Assembly: GCA_004558305.1 (NCBI GenBank)
Contig: SFDG01000038.1
Coordinates: forward strand, 1 to 22,915
Origin: Phocaeicola plebeius
Lineage (GTDB): Bacteria; Bacteroidota; Bacteroidia; Bacteroidales; Bacteroidaceae
Length of the DNA: 22,915 nt
Reading direction: 5' to 3'
Position 1 is the stretch's first letter. Each line of letters starts with the position of its first letter. The notes beneath the pieces were generated by a model. The model saw only the letters and a list, made by a program, of their open reading frames with translations, had not been told where the DNA came from and did no database searches. Shown piece by piece: positions 1-8,333 of the stretch. The translations under genes and the position numbers were made by a program.

Positions 1-1
1 C

Positions 2-205
2 CGTCATTCGTACATCATCGAGTTGAAATACCTGCCCGTGACGGCTACGGATGAACAGGCCCGAAAACAATGGGAGGAAGCCGTCAGTCAGATACAGGGC
101 TATGGACAGGGGGATGTGGTGCGACAACTGACCGACAACACCGACCTACACCTTATAGTGGCCCAGATAAAAGGCTACGACTTAATCCAGCTGGACGAGA
201 TATGA
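2..205 (+). CDS. PD-(D/E)XK nuclease-domain protein (AAA-ATPase-like/DUF1703 type), C-terminal fragment
   Basis: The reading frame is open from base 2, so the 5' part lies outside the window and only about 67 residues are visible. The fragment opens with an I-I-E-L-K-Y-L strand, which fits the E-x-K half of the PD-(D/E)XK nuclease fold. It continues through a helix (EQARKQWEEAVSQIQGY) and a strand-rich end, as at the C-terminus of the Bacteroidetes ATP-binding proteins with an N-terminal AAA-ATPase-like domain and a C-terminal PDDEXK_9 domain. That family is usually 500-600 aa and often multi-copy; its function is not well established. The TTG at 23 is not a plausible start because the nuclease motif spans it. 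A periodic palindrome array follows the stop codon directly. Confidence 0.7.
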   Translation, partial: RHSYIIELKYLPVTATDEQARKQWEEAVSQIQGYGQGDVVRQLTDNTDLHLIVAQIKGYDLIQLDEI

Positions 206-207
206 CA

Positions 208-287
208 GCATTCTAAGATTCTTCCCCAAGTATCTTAAGATACTTCATCATTTATCTTAAGATACATGGCCAAGTATCATAAGATAC
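208..287. repeat. Array of four 14-bp palindromic units at exact 22-bp period
   Basis: Units at 230-243 (GTATCTTAAGATAC, a perfect palindrome), 252-265 (one mismatch from it) and 274-287 (GTATCATAAGATAC) have centres exactly 22 bp apart. A degenerate fourth unit at 208-221 matches the first at 10 of 14 positions and keeps the same phase. Spacers are 8 bp and differ in sequence. The first palindrome extends to 18 bp at 228-245. The array lies between two convergent stop codons (203-205 and 340-342), so it is not in an obvious promoter position. It could be hairpins in an mRNA 3' end, a protein-binding array on one DNA face, or a REP-like element. Confidence 0.8.
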
Positions 288-339
288 CTCTATTCCAGCA
301 TCTCAGGGAAAATCATCCTCAAAAAAGATGAAGAAGGCT

Positions 340-1293
340 TCATTGGGTCATCGAGGCGGCCAACGCTTCCCGTACACTTTGCAGATAGACTTCCACCTTG
401 TTGGCTTTCAAGATAGCCTTTCGTTGTTTCTTCGGCAAATCAGGCAACAGGTATTCCCAAAAGGGTTTCAGCTTCTGTACCAACTGTAGCTCTCCACCTT
501 CTATACGTTCCATATAGGCAGCCACCAGTTGCCGGTGCATCAGTGCGACACGGGCATACAGATCGGACGGGGACACCTCCTCCCCTTTCCGGATTTCCAG
601 GGCCAGCGTAGGCCGGGCTATCAGGCCTCTGCCCAGCATGAGTCCTGCCAGTCGGGGGAATTCGTTCAGCCATGCACGGCCTTGCGCGGCGGTCATGATA
701 TCCCCGTTATACACCAACGGTTTGGTACATTGTTCATAAAAGGCCTTGAATTGCTCTCTGTCCACTTCTCCCTTGTATTGTTGCTTTCCCACCCGGGGGT
801 GCAGTGCAATCCGTTCCACGACGGAAGCATTCAACAAGGGCAACAACTCTCTCCATTCATCCGGTTCTTCCTTGCCTAACCGCATCTTCACTGAAAACCG
901 AATCCTGGGAAAAGCCGTCATCGTCTCCAGCAAAGAAGCGACATTTTCGGGATGTGACAAGATACCTGCCCCCTTTCCTTTGTTGACCAGCAGCGGAAAC
1001 GGACACCCCATGTTCACATCTACCTCCTCATACCCCAATTCTTGCAGCCAACCGACCAACCGACAGAATTCTTCTGCCTCCGATGCCAACACCTGCGGAA
1101 TCAGCCGATGGACCCGGTTGGCGGACGGGGCCAAATCACGCTGGTCTTTATGACGGATACCTCCTTTTTCCCATCGCACGAAAGGCGTGAAATAGGCATC
1201 CACCCCTCCTATCGTCTGCCAGTGAGCATTGCGCCATGCCGGTTCGGTCAGCCCCTGCAAAGGAGCAGCATATAACTGAATTTGTTTCTCCAT
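340..1293 (-). CDS. tRNA-dihydrouridine synthase family protein
   Basis: This is an FMN-dependent reductase of the Dus family, which reduces uridine to dihydrouridine in the tRNA D-loop using NADPH. It is a TIM barrel with the N-terminal signature APLQGLTEPAWR (residues 10-21). NMGCP at 94-98 carries the candidate catalytic Cys97. KMRLG at 136-140 holds a likely FMN-phosphate/uracil-contacting lysine. LHPR begins at 164, YNGD lies at 195-198, and the phosphate-binding MLGRGLIARP at 219-228. At 317 aa it is of normal family length. The loop after NMGCP reads KGKGAGIL, where many Dus proteins have a GGGA-type stretch. I cannot assign a DusA, B or C subfamily. The gene diverges from the M28 peptidase. 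A minus-strand TATCTTTG (1314-1307) sits about 14 nt before the ATG, implying a very short leader. Confidence 0.9.
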   Translation of the reverse strand: MEKQIQLYAAPLQGLTEPAWRNAHWQTIGGVDAYFTPFVRWEKGGIRHKDQRDLAPSANRVHRLIPQVLASEAEEFCRLVGWLQELGYEEVDVNMGCPFPLLVNKGKGAGILSHPENVASLLETMTAFPRIRFSVKMRLGKEEPDEWRELLPLLNASVVERIALHPRVGKQQYKGEVDREQFKAFYEQCTKPLVYNGDIMTAAQGRAWLNEFPRLAGLMLGRGLIARPTLALEIRKGEEVSPSDLYARVALMHRQLVAAYMERIEGGELQLVQKLKPFWEYLLPDLPKKQRKAILKANKVEVYLQSVREALAASMTQ

Positions 1294-1306
1294 GCTTTTT
1301 TGTGGT

Positions 1307-1334
1307 CAAAGATACCACAATTTTCGTAATTTTG
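1307..1334. promoter_or_regulatory. Divergent -7 boxes for the dus and M28 peptidase genes
   Basis: On the minus strand TATCTTTG occupies 1314-1307. On the plus strand TAATTTTG occupies 1327-1334. Both match the Bacteroidetes -7 consensus TAnnTTTG. Neither has a convincing -33 TTTG at 19-21 bp; a plus-strand TTTG at 1299-1302 is 24 bp away from its -7 box. The two boxes are 12 bp apart, so the two polymerase footprints would overlap. Confidence 0.55.
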
Positions 1335-1378
1335 CAGCCGATAACAAACATATATCATCAACTATAATCAGACAAACA

Positions 1379-2977
1379 ATGAAAAAACAAATCATTTGTG
1401 CATGGATAGCCTTAGCCACCTTCGCCTTCCATGCTGTTGCACAAACGACCGACGATGACGGACTTGCCTTCCTGAAGGAACGCATCCGGACATTGGGATC
1501 CGATGAGTTCGGAGGACGCAAGCCGCTCACCCCGTATGAAACAAAAACCATCCACTACATTGCCGACGAGTTCCGCCAGCTGGGCCTGCAACCCGCCAAT
1601 GGGGACAGCTATTTCCAGGAAGTGAGGGAAATTGCCACCCTGACACGGCTCAAGAACGACAAGATGACGGTGAAAGGGGCCAAAGGAAAGACCGACCTGC
1701 GCTTCCCGGACGATATAGTGATATGGACCAACCGGGGAACCGACAAGTTAGTCATCCCGGCTACCGACCTCGTCTTCGTCGGTTTCGGCATTCATGCTCC
1801 GGAATACGGCTGGGACGACTACAAGGACATCGACGTAAAAGGAAAAATCGTCATCGCCATGGTCAACGACCCGGGATTCTACGACAACAGCCTGTTCCGG
1901 GGCCGGAACATGACATACTACGGACGATGGACCTACAAGCACGAAGAAGCCGAACGGCAAGGAGCTGCCGGAGTGCTGGTGCTGCACAACAAAGCTGCCG
2001 CCTCCTACGGATGGGAGGTGTGCCAGTCTTCGCACGTACAGAAAAACATCGCTCTTTGCGACGAAACACTCAATGCCCAGGCCATCGGCATGAAAGGCTG
2101 GCTGGCGGAAGAGGCGTGCAGACGGATTTTCGAAGCCTGCGGAAAGGATTTCGAAGCGGCTCTTGCCGCTGCCAAACGCCCCGGATTCAAGAGTTTCGTC
2201 CTGCCGGCCAAGAGTAAGGTGGAACTGACTATCCAGAAAGAGGTGGGCCAATCCCACAACGTGGCCGGCATCCTTCCGGGCAGTGACCTGAAGGACCAGT
2301 ACTTGGTCTGCACGGCGCATTGGGACCATTTCGGCATCGGCACGCCTATCAACGGCGACAGCATCTACAATGGCGCCAGCGACAATGCGTCGGGAGTGGC
2401 CGCCCTGATGTGGCTCGCCCGCAAGTACCAGCAGCTGCCTGTCCGTCCCCGCCGTTCCATCGTATTCGTGGCTGTCACTTCGGAAGAATGCGGACTGCTG
2501 GGTTCCCAGCACTATTGTGAACATCCGTTGTTCCCGTTGGAGAAAACGGCTGTCAACCTGAATTTTGACGGGGTGGCTCCGGCCGAACGCACGCACGATG
2601 TCACCTTGCGGGCAGCCGGCAAGACAAACCTTGATGCACTGGTAGTGGCCATGGCAGCCGCACAAGGACGGAAAGTGACCATCCGTACGGAGGACCCTGC
2701 CGGCGGTTTCTTCCGCTCCGACCATTTCAACTTCGTGAAGAAAGGAGTCCCCACGGTGCTGGCAGGCGGAGGCAAAGATTACGTGGACAAGGAACGCCAC
2801 GAAGCCAAGCCGAAAGTCAACCGCTACCACCAGCCCAATGACGAGTACGACGAATCCTGGTGGGATTTCGACGGGACACTGGAAAACCTGAACCTGATCT
2901 TCGGCATCGGGCTGGTCATCGCCAACGATGACGAAATGCCGGCCTGGTTGCCTGGAGCCGACTTCCAGCGTCCATAA
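1379..2977 (+). CDS. Secreted M28-family zinc metallopeptidase with PA-type insert
   Basis: The 532-aa protein starts with a signal peptide (MKKQIICAWIALATFAFHAVA, probable cleavage before Q22), so it is exported, probably to the periplasm. A PA-like insert spans about residues 125-260 (FVGFGIHAPEYGWDDYKDID, then GKIVIAMVNDPG). The C-terminal M28 catalytic domain shows the expected two-zinc residues: H314-x-D316 in AHWDHFG, D335 in GASDNASG, E369-E370 in TSEECG, D397 in NFDG and H484 in RYHQPNDEYD. M28 enzymes are amino- or carboxypeptidases; the substrate here is unknown. The ATG at 1379 was chosen because it begins the signal peptide. The in-frame extension upstream to 1292 runs back through the promoter box. 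The gene converges with the metallophosphoesterase, 17 bp from its stop. Confidence 0.9.
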   Translation: MKKQIICAWIALATFAFHAVAQTTDDDGLAFLKERIRTLGSDEFGGRKPLTPYETKTIHYIADEFRQLGLQPANGDSYFQEVREIATLTRLKNDKMTVKGAKGKTDLRFPDDIVIWTNRGTDKLVIPATDLVFVGFGIHAPEYGWDDYKDIDVKGKIVIAMVNDPGFYDNSLFRGRNMTYYGRWTYKHEEAERQGAAGVLVLHNKAAASYGWEVCQSSHVQKNIALCDETLNAQAIGMKGWLAEEACRRIFEACGKDFEAALAAAKRPGFKSFVLPAKSKVELTIQKEVGQSHNVAGILPGSDLKDQYLVCTAHWDHFGIGTPINGDSIYNGASDNASGVAALMWLARKYQQLPVRPRRSIVFVAVTSEECGLLGSQHYCEHPLFPLEKTAVNLNFDGVAPAERTHDVTLRAAGKTNLDALVVAMAAAQGRKVTIRTEDPAGGFFRSDHFNFVKKGVPTVLAGGGKDYVDKERHEAKPKVNRYHQPNDEYDESWWDFDGTLENLNLIFGIGLVIANDDEMPAWLPGADFQRP

Positions 2978-2994
2978 ACCGGCAGACTGATTTT

Positions 2995-3852
2995 TCACCG
3001 CTTCCTGACCAGCCTCAGCACCACCACTTCGGAAGGAGTGAACAGACGGACATCCCGACGGGATGTACCGATGCCATTGCTGACAATGACGGGAATGCCC
3101 TGGCTGTTGTACTTCAGTCCGGTCAGGAAGCGGTTGCCATAGTGCGAGAAACGGGCCAGCGCCCAGCGGTGGAACAAGCTGACCTGACCGCCGTGGGTAT
3201 GACCTGCCAGAGCGATATCCGTATGGGTGACGGGAACATCCTCTACATAATCGGGCGTATGCGTCAGCAACACTACAAAATCCTCGTCGCGAAGTGCCAA
3301 TGTGGGAGAAATTCCGTTCCGCTGGAGGTCGAAAGGATTCCGTACTCCTGCCAACAAGATAAAACCATTGCCTCTGCGCAGGGTATCGACCCTGTGTTCC
3401 AACAGCCGTACTCCCGTCTCTGCCATCGCCCGACGGACCAGCGTATCGGCTGTTCCCCACTCATGGTTGCCCATCACGGCAAAGATGCCGCACTCCGTCT
3501 GCACCTGCTGCAAGGCCCGGAACAATTCCCCGACATCCCCTCCGTTGCGTCCCCGATAGTCACCGCCCAACAGCAGTACATCGGGAGCCGTATGCTGCAA
3601 AGTCCTTACCAAGCCCGACAACCGCTTCTTCCCGAAACGGCTTTCATAGTGGAAATCAGTAGCAAAGGCGATACGGAAACCGTCGAACGCTTCGGGTACC
3701 TGCGGATGACACCATTCGTACTCCTTTATTCTCCCCACAGTTCCGTAGCGGGACAGCGAGGCAGTGGCACAGGAGGACAGGAACATTCCTCCCATCAGTA
3801 CACATCCTCCGCAGCGGATGTACTTCCCATATAGTTTTCGAAGATATTGCAT
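2995..3852 (-). CDS. Calcineurin-like metallophosphoesterase, probable lipoprotein
   Basis: This 285-aa protein carries the five metallophosphoesterase motifs: D66-x-H68 (TDFH), G97-D98 (GGDYRG), G128-N-H-E131 (MGNHEW), H198 (LLTHTPDY) and G217-H-T-H220-G-G. The set and length resemble the YaeI/YkuE type of dimetal phosphoesterase; the substrate is unknown. The N-terminus has basic residues, a short hydrophobic run and an L-S-S-C lipobox-like site (C28), suggesting lipid anchoring in the envelope. The hydrophobic stretch is short, so this is a moderate call. No clear TAnnTTTG box lies directly upstream. The region between it and tRNA-Ser contains a candidate terminator, so it is probably not co-transcribed with the tRNA. 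Confidence 0.85.
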   Translation of the reverse strand: MQYLRKLYGKYIRCGGCVLMGGMFLSSCATASLSRYGTVGRIKEYEWCHPQVPEAFDGFRIAFATDFHYESRFGKKRLSGLVRTLQHTAPDVLLLGGDYRGRNGGDVGELFRALQQVQTECGIFAVMGNHEWGTADTLVRRAMAETGVRLLEHRVDTLRRGNGFILLAGVRNPFDLQRNGISPTLALRDEDFVVLLTHTPDYVEDVPVTHTDIALAGHTHGGQVSLFHRWALARFSHYGNRFLTGLKYNSQGIPVIVSNGIGTSRRDVRLFTPSEVVVLRLVRKR

Positions 3853-3890
3853 TCCAACCTGTAATCTGTAACGATTTGACGAAAGACATG

Positions 3891-3938
3891 AAAAAAAGAA
3901 AGGATGCCACTCCTTGTTTTACCAATTCGTCGCATCCT
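3891..3938 (-). terminator. Candidate terminator downstream of tRNA-Ser
   Basis: On the minus strand AGGATGC (3938-3932) can pair with GCATCCT (3907-3901). A T-rich tract of seven Ts within 3900-3891 follows. The loop is about 24 nt, longer than usual, so efficiency is uncertain. The position just after the tRNA 3' end supports the call. Confidence 0.5.
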
Positions 3939-3943
3939 CTTCC

Positions 3944-4031
3944 TGGCGGAGAGACAGGGATTCGAACCCCGGGTACCTCGCGGTACAACGGTTTTCAAGA
4001 CCGCCGCAATCGACCACTCTGCCACCTCTCC
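3944..4031 (-). tRNA. tRNA-Ser(UGA)
   Basis: The 88-nt minus-strand RNA folds as a class II tRNA. The acceptor strand GGAGAGG (4031-4025) pairs with TCTCTCC near the other end. The anticodon loop CTTGAAA has anticodon TGA (plus-strand bases 3995-3997). A long variable arm GTACC-GCGA-GGTAC, typical of serine tRNAs, is present, as is a GGTTCGAATCC T-arm. The discriminator is G and the CCA tail is encoded (plus-strand tgg at 3944-3946). It reads codon UCA and, by wobble, probably UCG and possibly UCU. Confidence 0.95.
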
Positions 4032-4070
4032 TGAACTTCATTGAGGGAACGCATTCCCCTTAAGTCGCTG

Positions 4071-4101
4071 CAAAGGTAGGACTTTTTTCTGGATTTGCAA
4101 A
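4071..4101 (-). promoter_or_regulatory. Promoter of tRNA-Ser
   Basis: On the minus strand TTTG (4101-4098) is followed, after exactly 19 bp, by TACCTTTG (4078-4071). This is a full match to the Bacteroidetes -33/-7 promoter consensus. The transcript leader (about 35 nt) includes a short hairpin, GGGAATGCGTTCCC, at 4058-4045. Confidence 0.85.
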
Positions 4102-4183
4102 CTTTTCGGACTATTTTTCTACAAATCATCCCATCATTCGCTAAAAAATCAAGTAGAACTCACCGATTATTAGCCGAATTTCG

Positions 4184-4191
4184 TATTTTTG
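4184..4191 (+). promoter_or_regulatory. -7 box upstream of dsbD
   Basis: TATTTTTG matches TAnnTTTG and lies 70 bp before the dsbD start. No clear TTTG -33 box is seen at the usual distance, so this is a half-supported promoter. The 4032-4261 gap otherwise holds only the tRNA-Ser promoter and leader. Confidence 0.45.
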
Positions 4192-4261
4192 CACGCAAAT
4201 GAAGAATTGGGAACAACAGCTGCCATTTACATTAATAACCATTACATACTGATTCATAGCA

Positions 4262-6265
4262 ATGACGAAAAAACTTCTATTCAGCTGGCTATTGTTAGCC
4301 GTTTGCTGCCTGCCGGTACTGGCGCAAATCCAAGAGCCGGTAAAGTTCAAGACAGAATGGAAAACGCTGTCGGACAACGAAGCGGAAATCATCTTCACCG
4401 GTACCATCGATGAGGGATGGCACGTGTATTCAACCGACCTGGGCGACGAAGGACCGACACAGGCTTCATTCAACATCGACGCCATCAAAGGGGCAACGCT
4501 GGAAGGCAAACTCATGCCCCGCGGCAAGGAAGTGGACAAGATGGACCCGGTATTCGATATGCGGGTGCGCTACTTCGAGAAACAGGCTGTCTTCGTACAG
4601 AAAGTGAAACTGCAAGGAGGAGAGTACCGGTTGGCCGGCTACCTGGAATATGGGGCCTGCAACGACGAGAACTGTCTGCCTCCTTCTGCCGTGGAATTTA
4701 CCTTCAACGGTACGGCTGCCGCAACGGCTGCCGCCGCACCTACGACAGATGCTCCCGAAAAAACGGAACCGGACGAAACGGCAGCCGAGACGACCGGCGC
4801 AACGGCTGCTGACGCTCCAGCAGCCCTGGAGGGAACGGCCGACTACTGGAAGCCCGTAGTCAACGAACTGCGTTCCATGGGCGAACAGGTACAGGCCAGC
4901 GACCTGTCGTGGTTCTATATCTTCGGCATGGGATTCGTGGGCGGACTGCTTGCCCTCTTCACCCCCTGCGTATGGCCCATCATTCCGATGACGGTCAGCT
5001 TCTTCCTGAAACGGACGAAGGACAAGAAGAAGGGTATCCGCGATGCCTGGACCTATGGGGCTTCCATCGTGGTCATCTACCTGACCCTGGGACTGGCCAT
5101 CACCCTGATTTTCGGAGCCAGTGCCTTGAATGCCTTGTCCACCAACGCCATCTTCAATATCCTGTTCTGCCTGATGCTGGTAGTATTCGCCGCCTCATTC
5201 TTCGGAGCGTTCGAAATCACCCTGCCTTCGAAGTGGAGCAATGCCGTAGACAGCAAGGCCGAACAGACCACCGGCCTCCTGAGCATCTTCCTTATGGCCT
5301 TCACCCTCTCGCTGGTATCCTTCTCCTGTACAGGTCCCATCATCGGCTTCCTGCTGGTGGAAGTTTCCACGACAGGCAGTGTAGTGGCTCCTGCCATCGG
5401 CATGCTGGGCTTTGCACTCGCTCTGGCCTTGCCGTTCACGCTGTTTGCCCTCTTCCCGTCGTGGCTGAAGTCCATGCCGAAATCGGGCGGCTGGATGAAT
5501 GTCATCAAAGTCACCCTGGGTTTCCTTGAACTGGCTTTCGCACTGAAATTCCTGTCGGTGGCCGACCTGGCCTACGGCTGGCGGCTGCTGGACCGCGAAA
5601 CCTTCCTGGCCTTGTGGATAGTCATCTTCGGCCTGTTGGGGCTTTACCTGCTGGGCAAAATCAAGTTCCCGCACGATGACGACGACACGAAGGTCAGCGT
5701 GCCACGTTTCTTCCTGGCCCTTTTCTCGCTGGCCTTTGCCGTCTATATGATTCCCGGTCTGTGGGGGGCACCGCTGAAGGCTGTCAGCGCATTCGCACCG
5801 CCCATGCAGACACAGGACTTCAACCTCTACAAGAACGAAGTGCACGCCCAGTTCACCGACTTCGATGCCGGTATGGCGTATGCCCGCCAGCAACACAAGC
5901 CGGTCATGCTCGACTTCACCGGTTTCGGTTGCGTGAACTGCCGAAAGATGGAACTGGCCGTATGGACCGACCAGAAGGTCAGCAAACTGATGAACGACGA
6001 TTACGTTCTGATTACCCTCTACGTGGACGAGAAGACCAAACTGCCGGAACCCATCAAGATCCAAGAGAACGGACAGGAACGTACGCTGCGCACCGTGGGT
6101 GACAAGTGGAGCTACCTGCAACGCTCGAAGTTCGGTGCCAATGCCCAACCATTCTATGTGCTGATTGACAACGACGGAATGCCGCTCAATGCCTCCTATT
6201 CCTACGATGAGGACATCCAGAAATACGTGGATTTCCTGGAAACAGGATTGAAAAACTATAAATAA
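4262..6265 (+). CDS. dsbD: Thiol:disulfide interchange protein DsbD
   Basis: DsbD carries electrons from cytoplasmic thioredoxin across the inner membrane to periplasmic disulfide reductases. All three modules are visible in the 667 aa. After a signal peptide (about residues 1-21) comes a DsbD-alpha domain with the cysteine pair C133 and C138 in GACNDENCLPP. A low-complexity Ala/Thr/Glu linker spans about 160-195. An eight-helix membrane domain has C236 (TPCVWP) and C356 (SFSCTGP). A C-terminal thioredoxin-like domain has C557-V-N-C560. These match the six redox cysteines known for the family. The gene is followed after 36 bp by the CyuA-like gene with no terminator visible, so read-through is possible. 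Periplasmic thiol maintenance and cofactor maturation are the expected roles. Confidence 0.93.
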   Translation: MTKKLLFSWLLLAVCCLPVLAQIQEPVKFKTEWKTLSDNEAEIIFTGTIDEGWHVYSTDLGDEGPTQASFNIDAIKGATLEGKLMPRGKEVDKMDPVFDMRVRYFEKQAVFVQKVKLQGGEYRLAGYLEYGACNDENCLPPSAVEFTFNGTAAATAAAAPTTDAPEKTEPDETAAETTGATAADAPAALEGTADYWKPVVNELRSMGEQVQASDLSWFYIFGMGFVGGLLALFTPCVWPIIPMTVSFFLKRTKDKKKGIRDAWTYGASIVVIYLTLGLAITLIFGASALNALSTNAIFNILFCLMLVVFAASFFGAFEITLPSKWSNAVDSKAEQTTGLLSIFLMAFTLSLVSFSCTGPIIGFLLVEVSTTGSVVAPAIGMLGFALALALPFTLFALFPSWLKSMPKSGGWMNVIKVTLGFLELAFALKFLSVADLAYGWRLLDRETFLALWIVIFGLLGLYLLGKIKFPHDDDDTKVSVPRFFLALFSLAFAVYMIPGLWGAPLKAVSAFAPPMQTQDFNLYKNEVHAQFTDFDAGMAYARQQHKPVMLDFTGFGCVNCRKMELAVWTDQKVSKLMNDDYVLITLYVDEKTKLPEPIKIQENGQERTLRTVGDKWSYLQRSKFGANAQPFYVLIDNDGMPLNASYSYDEDIQKYVDFLETGLKNYK

Positions 6266-6301
6266 CCGCCCGCTCGGAAGCAAACCTAAACAGTTCGGAC
6301 T

Positions 6302-7609
6302 ATGATTGAGAAATCGGAAAGAGAACAGATTATCGCCTTGATCAAACGCGAGGTGGTTCCTGCCATCGGCTGTACGGAGCCTATTGCCGTGGCATTGTGT
6401 GTGGCCCGGGCCACCGAATTGCTGGGCACCCGTCCCCGGCACATCAACGTATGGCTCAGTGCCAACATCCTGAAAAATGCCATGGGAGTGGGCATTCCCG
6501 GCACGGGAGGCATGATAGGTCTCCCGATTGCCATTGCGCTGGGAGCACTGGTCGGCAAATCGGCCTATCAGCTGGAAGTACTGAAAGACAGCAGTCCCGC
6601 TGCAGTGGAAGAAGGGAAGAAACTGATTGAAGAGAAGATCATCAGCATCGCCCTGAAAGAGGAGATAGAGGAAAAGCTGTACATCGAAGTGTCCTGCGAG
6701 GCAGAAGGACATTCGGCCACTGCCATCATCAGCGGCGGCCATACCCGTTTTGTCTTTGAAAGCCGGGACAGACAGGTGCTCCTGGACCACCGTGCCGGTA
6801 CGCACGAAGAAAACGAAGAGAAGGCCCCTGAACTGACGCTCCGCAAGGTCTTCGAGTTTGCAGATACGGCCCCTCTGGACGAGATAGCCTTTATCCAGGA
6901 GGCCAGACAGCTGAACAAAAGCGCAGCGGAGCAGTCGTTCAAAGACCGCTACGGACACGAACTGGGACGTACCCTGCGCAACAGCAACAGCGGCCATTCG
7001 TTCCTGAGCAAGTTCATGGGCAACAATACCTTTACCCATATCCTCTCCTACACTTCGGGAGCCTGCGATGCCCGCATGGCAGGTGCCAAAATACCAGTGA
7101 TGAGCAATTCGGGCAGCGGCAACCAAGGCATTGCCGCCACCGTACCGGTCGTCATCTATGCTGAAGACAACCACAAGACCGAGGAAGAACTGACCCGTGC
7201 CCTGATTCTGAGTCACCTGACGGCGATTTACATCAAACAGAGCCTGGGACGCTTGTCGGCCCTGTGTGGCTGTGTGGTAGCGGCTACTGGCAGCAGTTGC
7301 GGCATCACGTATCTGATGGGAGGGAAATATGAACAGGTGTCTTATGCCGTACAGAACATGATTGCCACCCTGACCGGCATGATCTGCGACGGTGCCAAGC
7401 CCAGCTGTGCCCTGAAACTGACCAGCGGAGTGTCGACCGCAGTCTTGTCGGCCATCCTGGCCATGGAGCAGAAGTGTGTCACACCGGTAGAAGGCATCGT
7501 GGAAGGCAGTGTAGACCGAAGTATCCGCAACCTGACTCATATCGGTAGTGTCGGCATGAACGAGACGGACAAGATGGTCCTCGACATCATGACCCATAAG
7601 CAAGACTGA
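6302..7609 (+). CDS. UPF0597/CyuA-like (serine dehydratase alpha family) protein
   Basis: The 435-aa protein matches the UPF0597 (YhaM/CyuA) family, related to the alpha subunit of iron-sulfur L-serine dehydratases. E. coli YhaM/CyuA is linked to L-cysteine breakdown. Visible features are the N-terminal IGCTEP (C24), a Gly-rich segment GVGIPGTGGMIGLP, and a cysteine cluster at C322, C324, C333, C362 and C369, which includes candidate [4Fe-4S] ligands. NSGSGNQGIAATVP in the middle is a strong family signature. The likely reaction is deamination or desulfidation of a small amino acid (cysteine or serine) to pyruvate and ammonia. The next two genes lie on the same strand at short spacing and end with an amino-acid symporter, which suits a catabolic role. 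Substrate is not decided by sequence. Confidence 0.85.
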   Translation: MIEKSEREQIIALIKREVVPAIGCTEPIAVALCVARATELLGTRPRHINVWLSANILKNAMGVGIPGTGGMIGLPIAIALGALVGKSAYQLEVLKDSSPAAVEEGKKLIEEKIISIALKEEIEEKLYIEVSCEAEGHSATAIISGGHTRFVFESRDRQVLLDHRAGTHEENEEKAPELTLRKVFEFADTAPLDEIAFIQEARQLNKSAAEQSFKDRYGHELGRTLRNSNSGHSFLSKFMGNNTFTHILSYTSGACDARMAGAKIPVMSNSGSGNQGIAATVPVVIYAEDNHKTEEELTRALILSHLTAIYIKQSLGRLSALCGCVVAATGSSCGITYLMGGKYEQVSYAVQNMIATLTGMICDGAKPSCALKLTSGVSTAVLSAILAMEQKCVTPVEGIVEGSVDRSIRNLTHIGSVGMNETDKMVLDIMTHKQD

Positions 7610-7628
7610 ACTTCTCCCAACAGCTACT

Positions 7629-8279
7629 ATGGACGCTACTGAATACCTACAGCAACGGATAGCAGAGGGAGAACACATCCATCAGGACTTCAAGTTCGCC
7701 ATTTCCGATGCCCGGAAAATCGCACGGAGCCTGTCCGCCTTCGCCAATACCGAAGGCGGACGGCTGCTGGTGGGCGTGAAGGACAACGGGAAGATTGCCG
7801 GGGTGCGGTCGGACGAAGAAATCTACATGATAGAGGCAGCCGCCCAACTGTATTGCCGGCCTCCTGCCACCATAGAGACTTATATATATAAGGTAGAGGG
7901 AAAGGATGTGCTGGAGGTAGTCGTTCCCGAGAGTCCGCAGAAACCGGTCTGCGCCATCGACGAGACGGGAAAGGCGTGGGCGTATGTCCGCATGGCAGAT
8001 GAAAACATCCTGGCCACCGCCATCCACCTGAACATCTGGCGGCACAACCGGGAAGAGACAGATGTCGTGATGACCTATACCGAACAAGAGCAACAGCTGC
8101 TGGACTTGCTGGCCCGACGCGGACAACTCTCGCTGAGCCAATGCTGCAAATACGCCGGAAGGGACCGACGCACCATGTGCCGTCTGCTGGCCGACTTCAT
8201 CCGCTTCGGCCTTGTGGAGCAGGTTTTTGTCGAACATCAATTTTATTACCAGCTCAAGACATCCTCACAACCCTTCTGA
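7629..8279 (+). CDS. Schlafen AlbA_2-domain protein with C-terminal helix-turn-helix
   Basis: Residues about 10-120 match the AlbA_2 (Schlafen-type, also called AAA_4) domain: E-x-x-x-x-x-D-F-K near residue 20, then ARSLSAFANTEGGRLLVGVKDNGKIAGV, and the strand YVRMADENILAT. The C-terminal 65 residues (EQEQQLLDLLARRGQLSLSQ onward) look like a winged helix. Many family members are annotated as ATP-binding transcriptional regulators, but no P-loop is visible here and direct nucleotide binding is doubtful. At 216 aa it is shorter than many relatives. It starts 19 bp after the CyuA-like stop and 54 bp before the AGCS symporter gene, so it could regulate this group. That role is inferred from position only. 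Confidence 0.8.
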   Translation: MDATEYLQQRIAEGEHIHQDFKFAISDARKIARSLSAFANTEGGRLLVGVKDNGKIAGVRSDEEIYMIEAAAQLYCRPPATIETYIYKVEGKDVLEVVVPESPQKPVCAIDETGKAWAYVRMADENILATAIHLNIWRHNREETDVVMTYTEQEQQLLDLLARRGQLSLSQCCKYAGRDRRTMCRLLADFIRFGLVEQVFVEHQFYYQLKTSSQPF

Positions 8280-8333
8280 ACCAACTTACCGGGAGGTCGA
8301 CAGCTACCAACAAGAAAAACCAACAAAACAAAC

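Noticed and set aside
1748..3460. 570-aa minus-strand open frame
   Set aside because: It covers the M28 peptidase antisense and part of the metallophosphoesterase in another frame; low-complexity shadow composition.
3795..4025. 76-aa minus-strand ORF
   Set aside because: It overlaps the tRNA-Ser gene; its sequence is translated tRNA.
5195..7678. 827-aa open frame on the minus strand across dsbD and the CyuA-like gene
   Set aside because: It lies antisense to two clear genes and its translation has no recognisable domain, being rich in G, Q, H and R as expected from a shadow frame of GC-rich codons.
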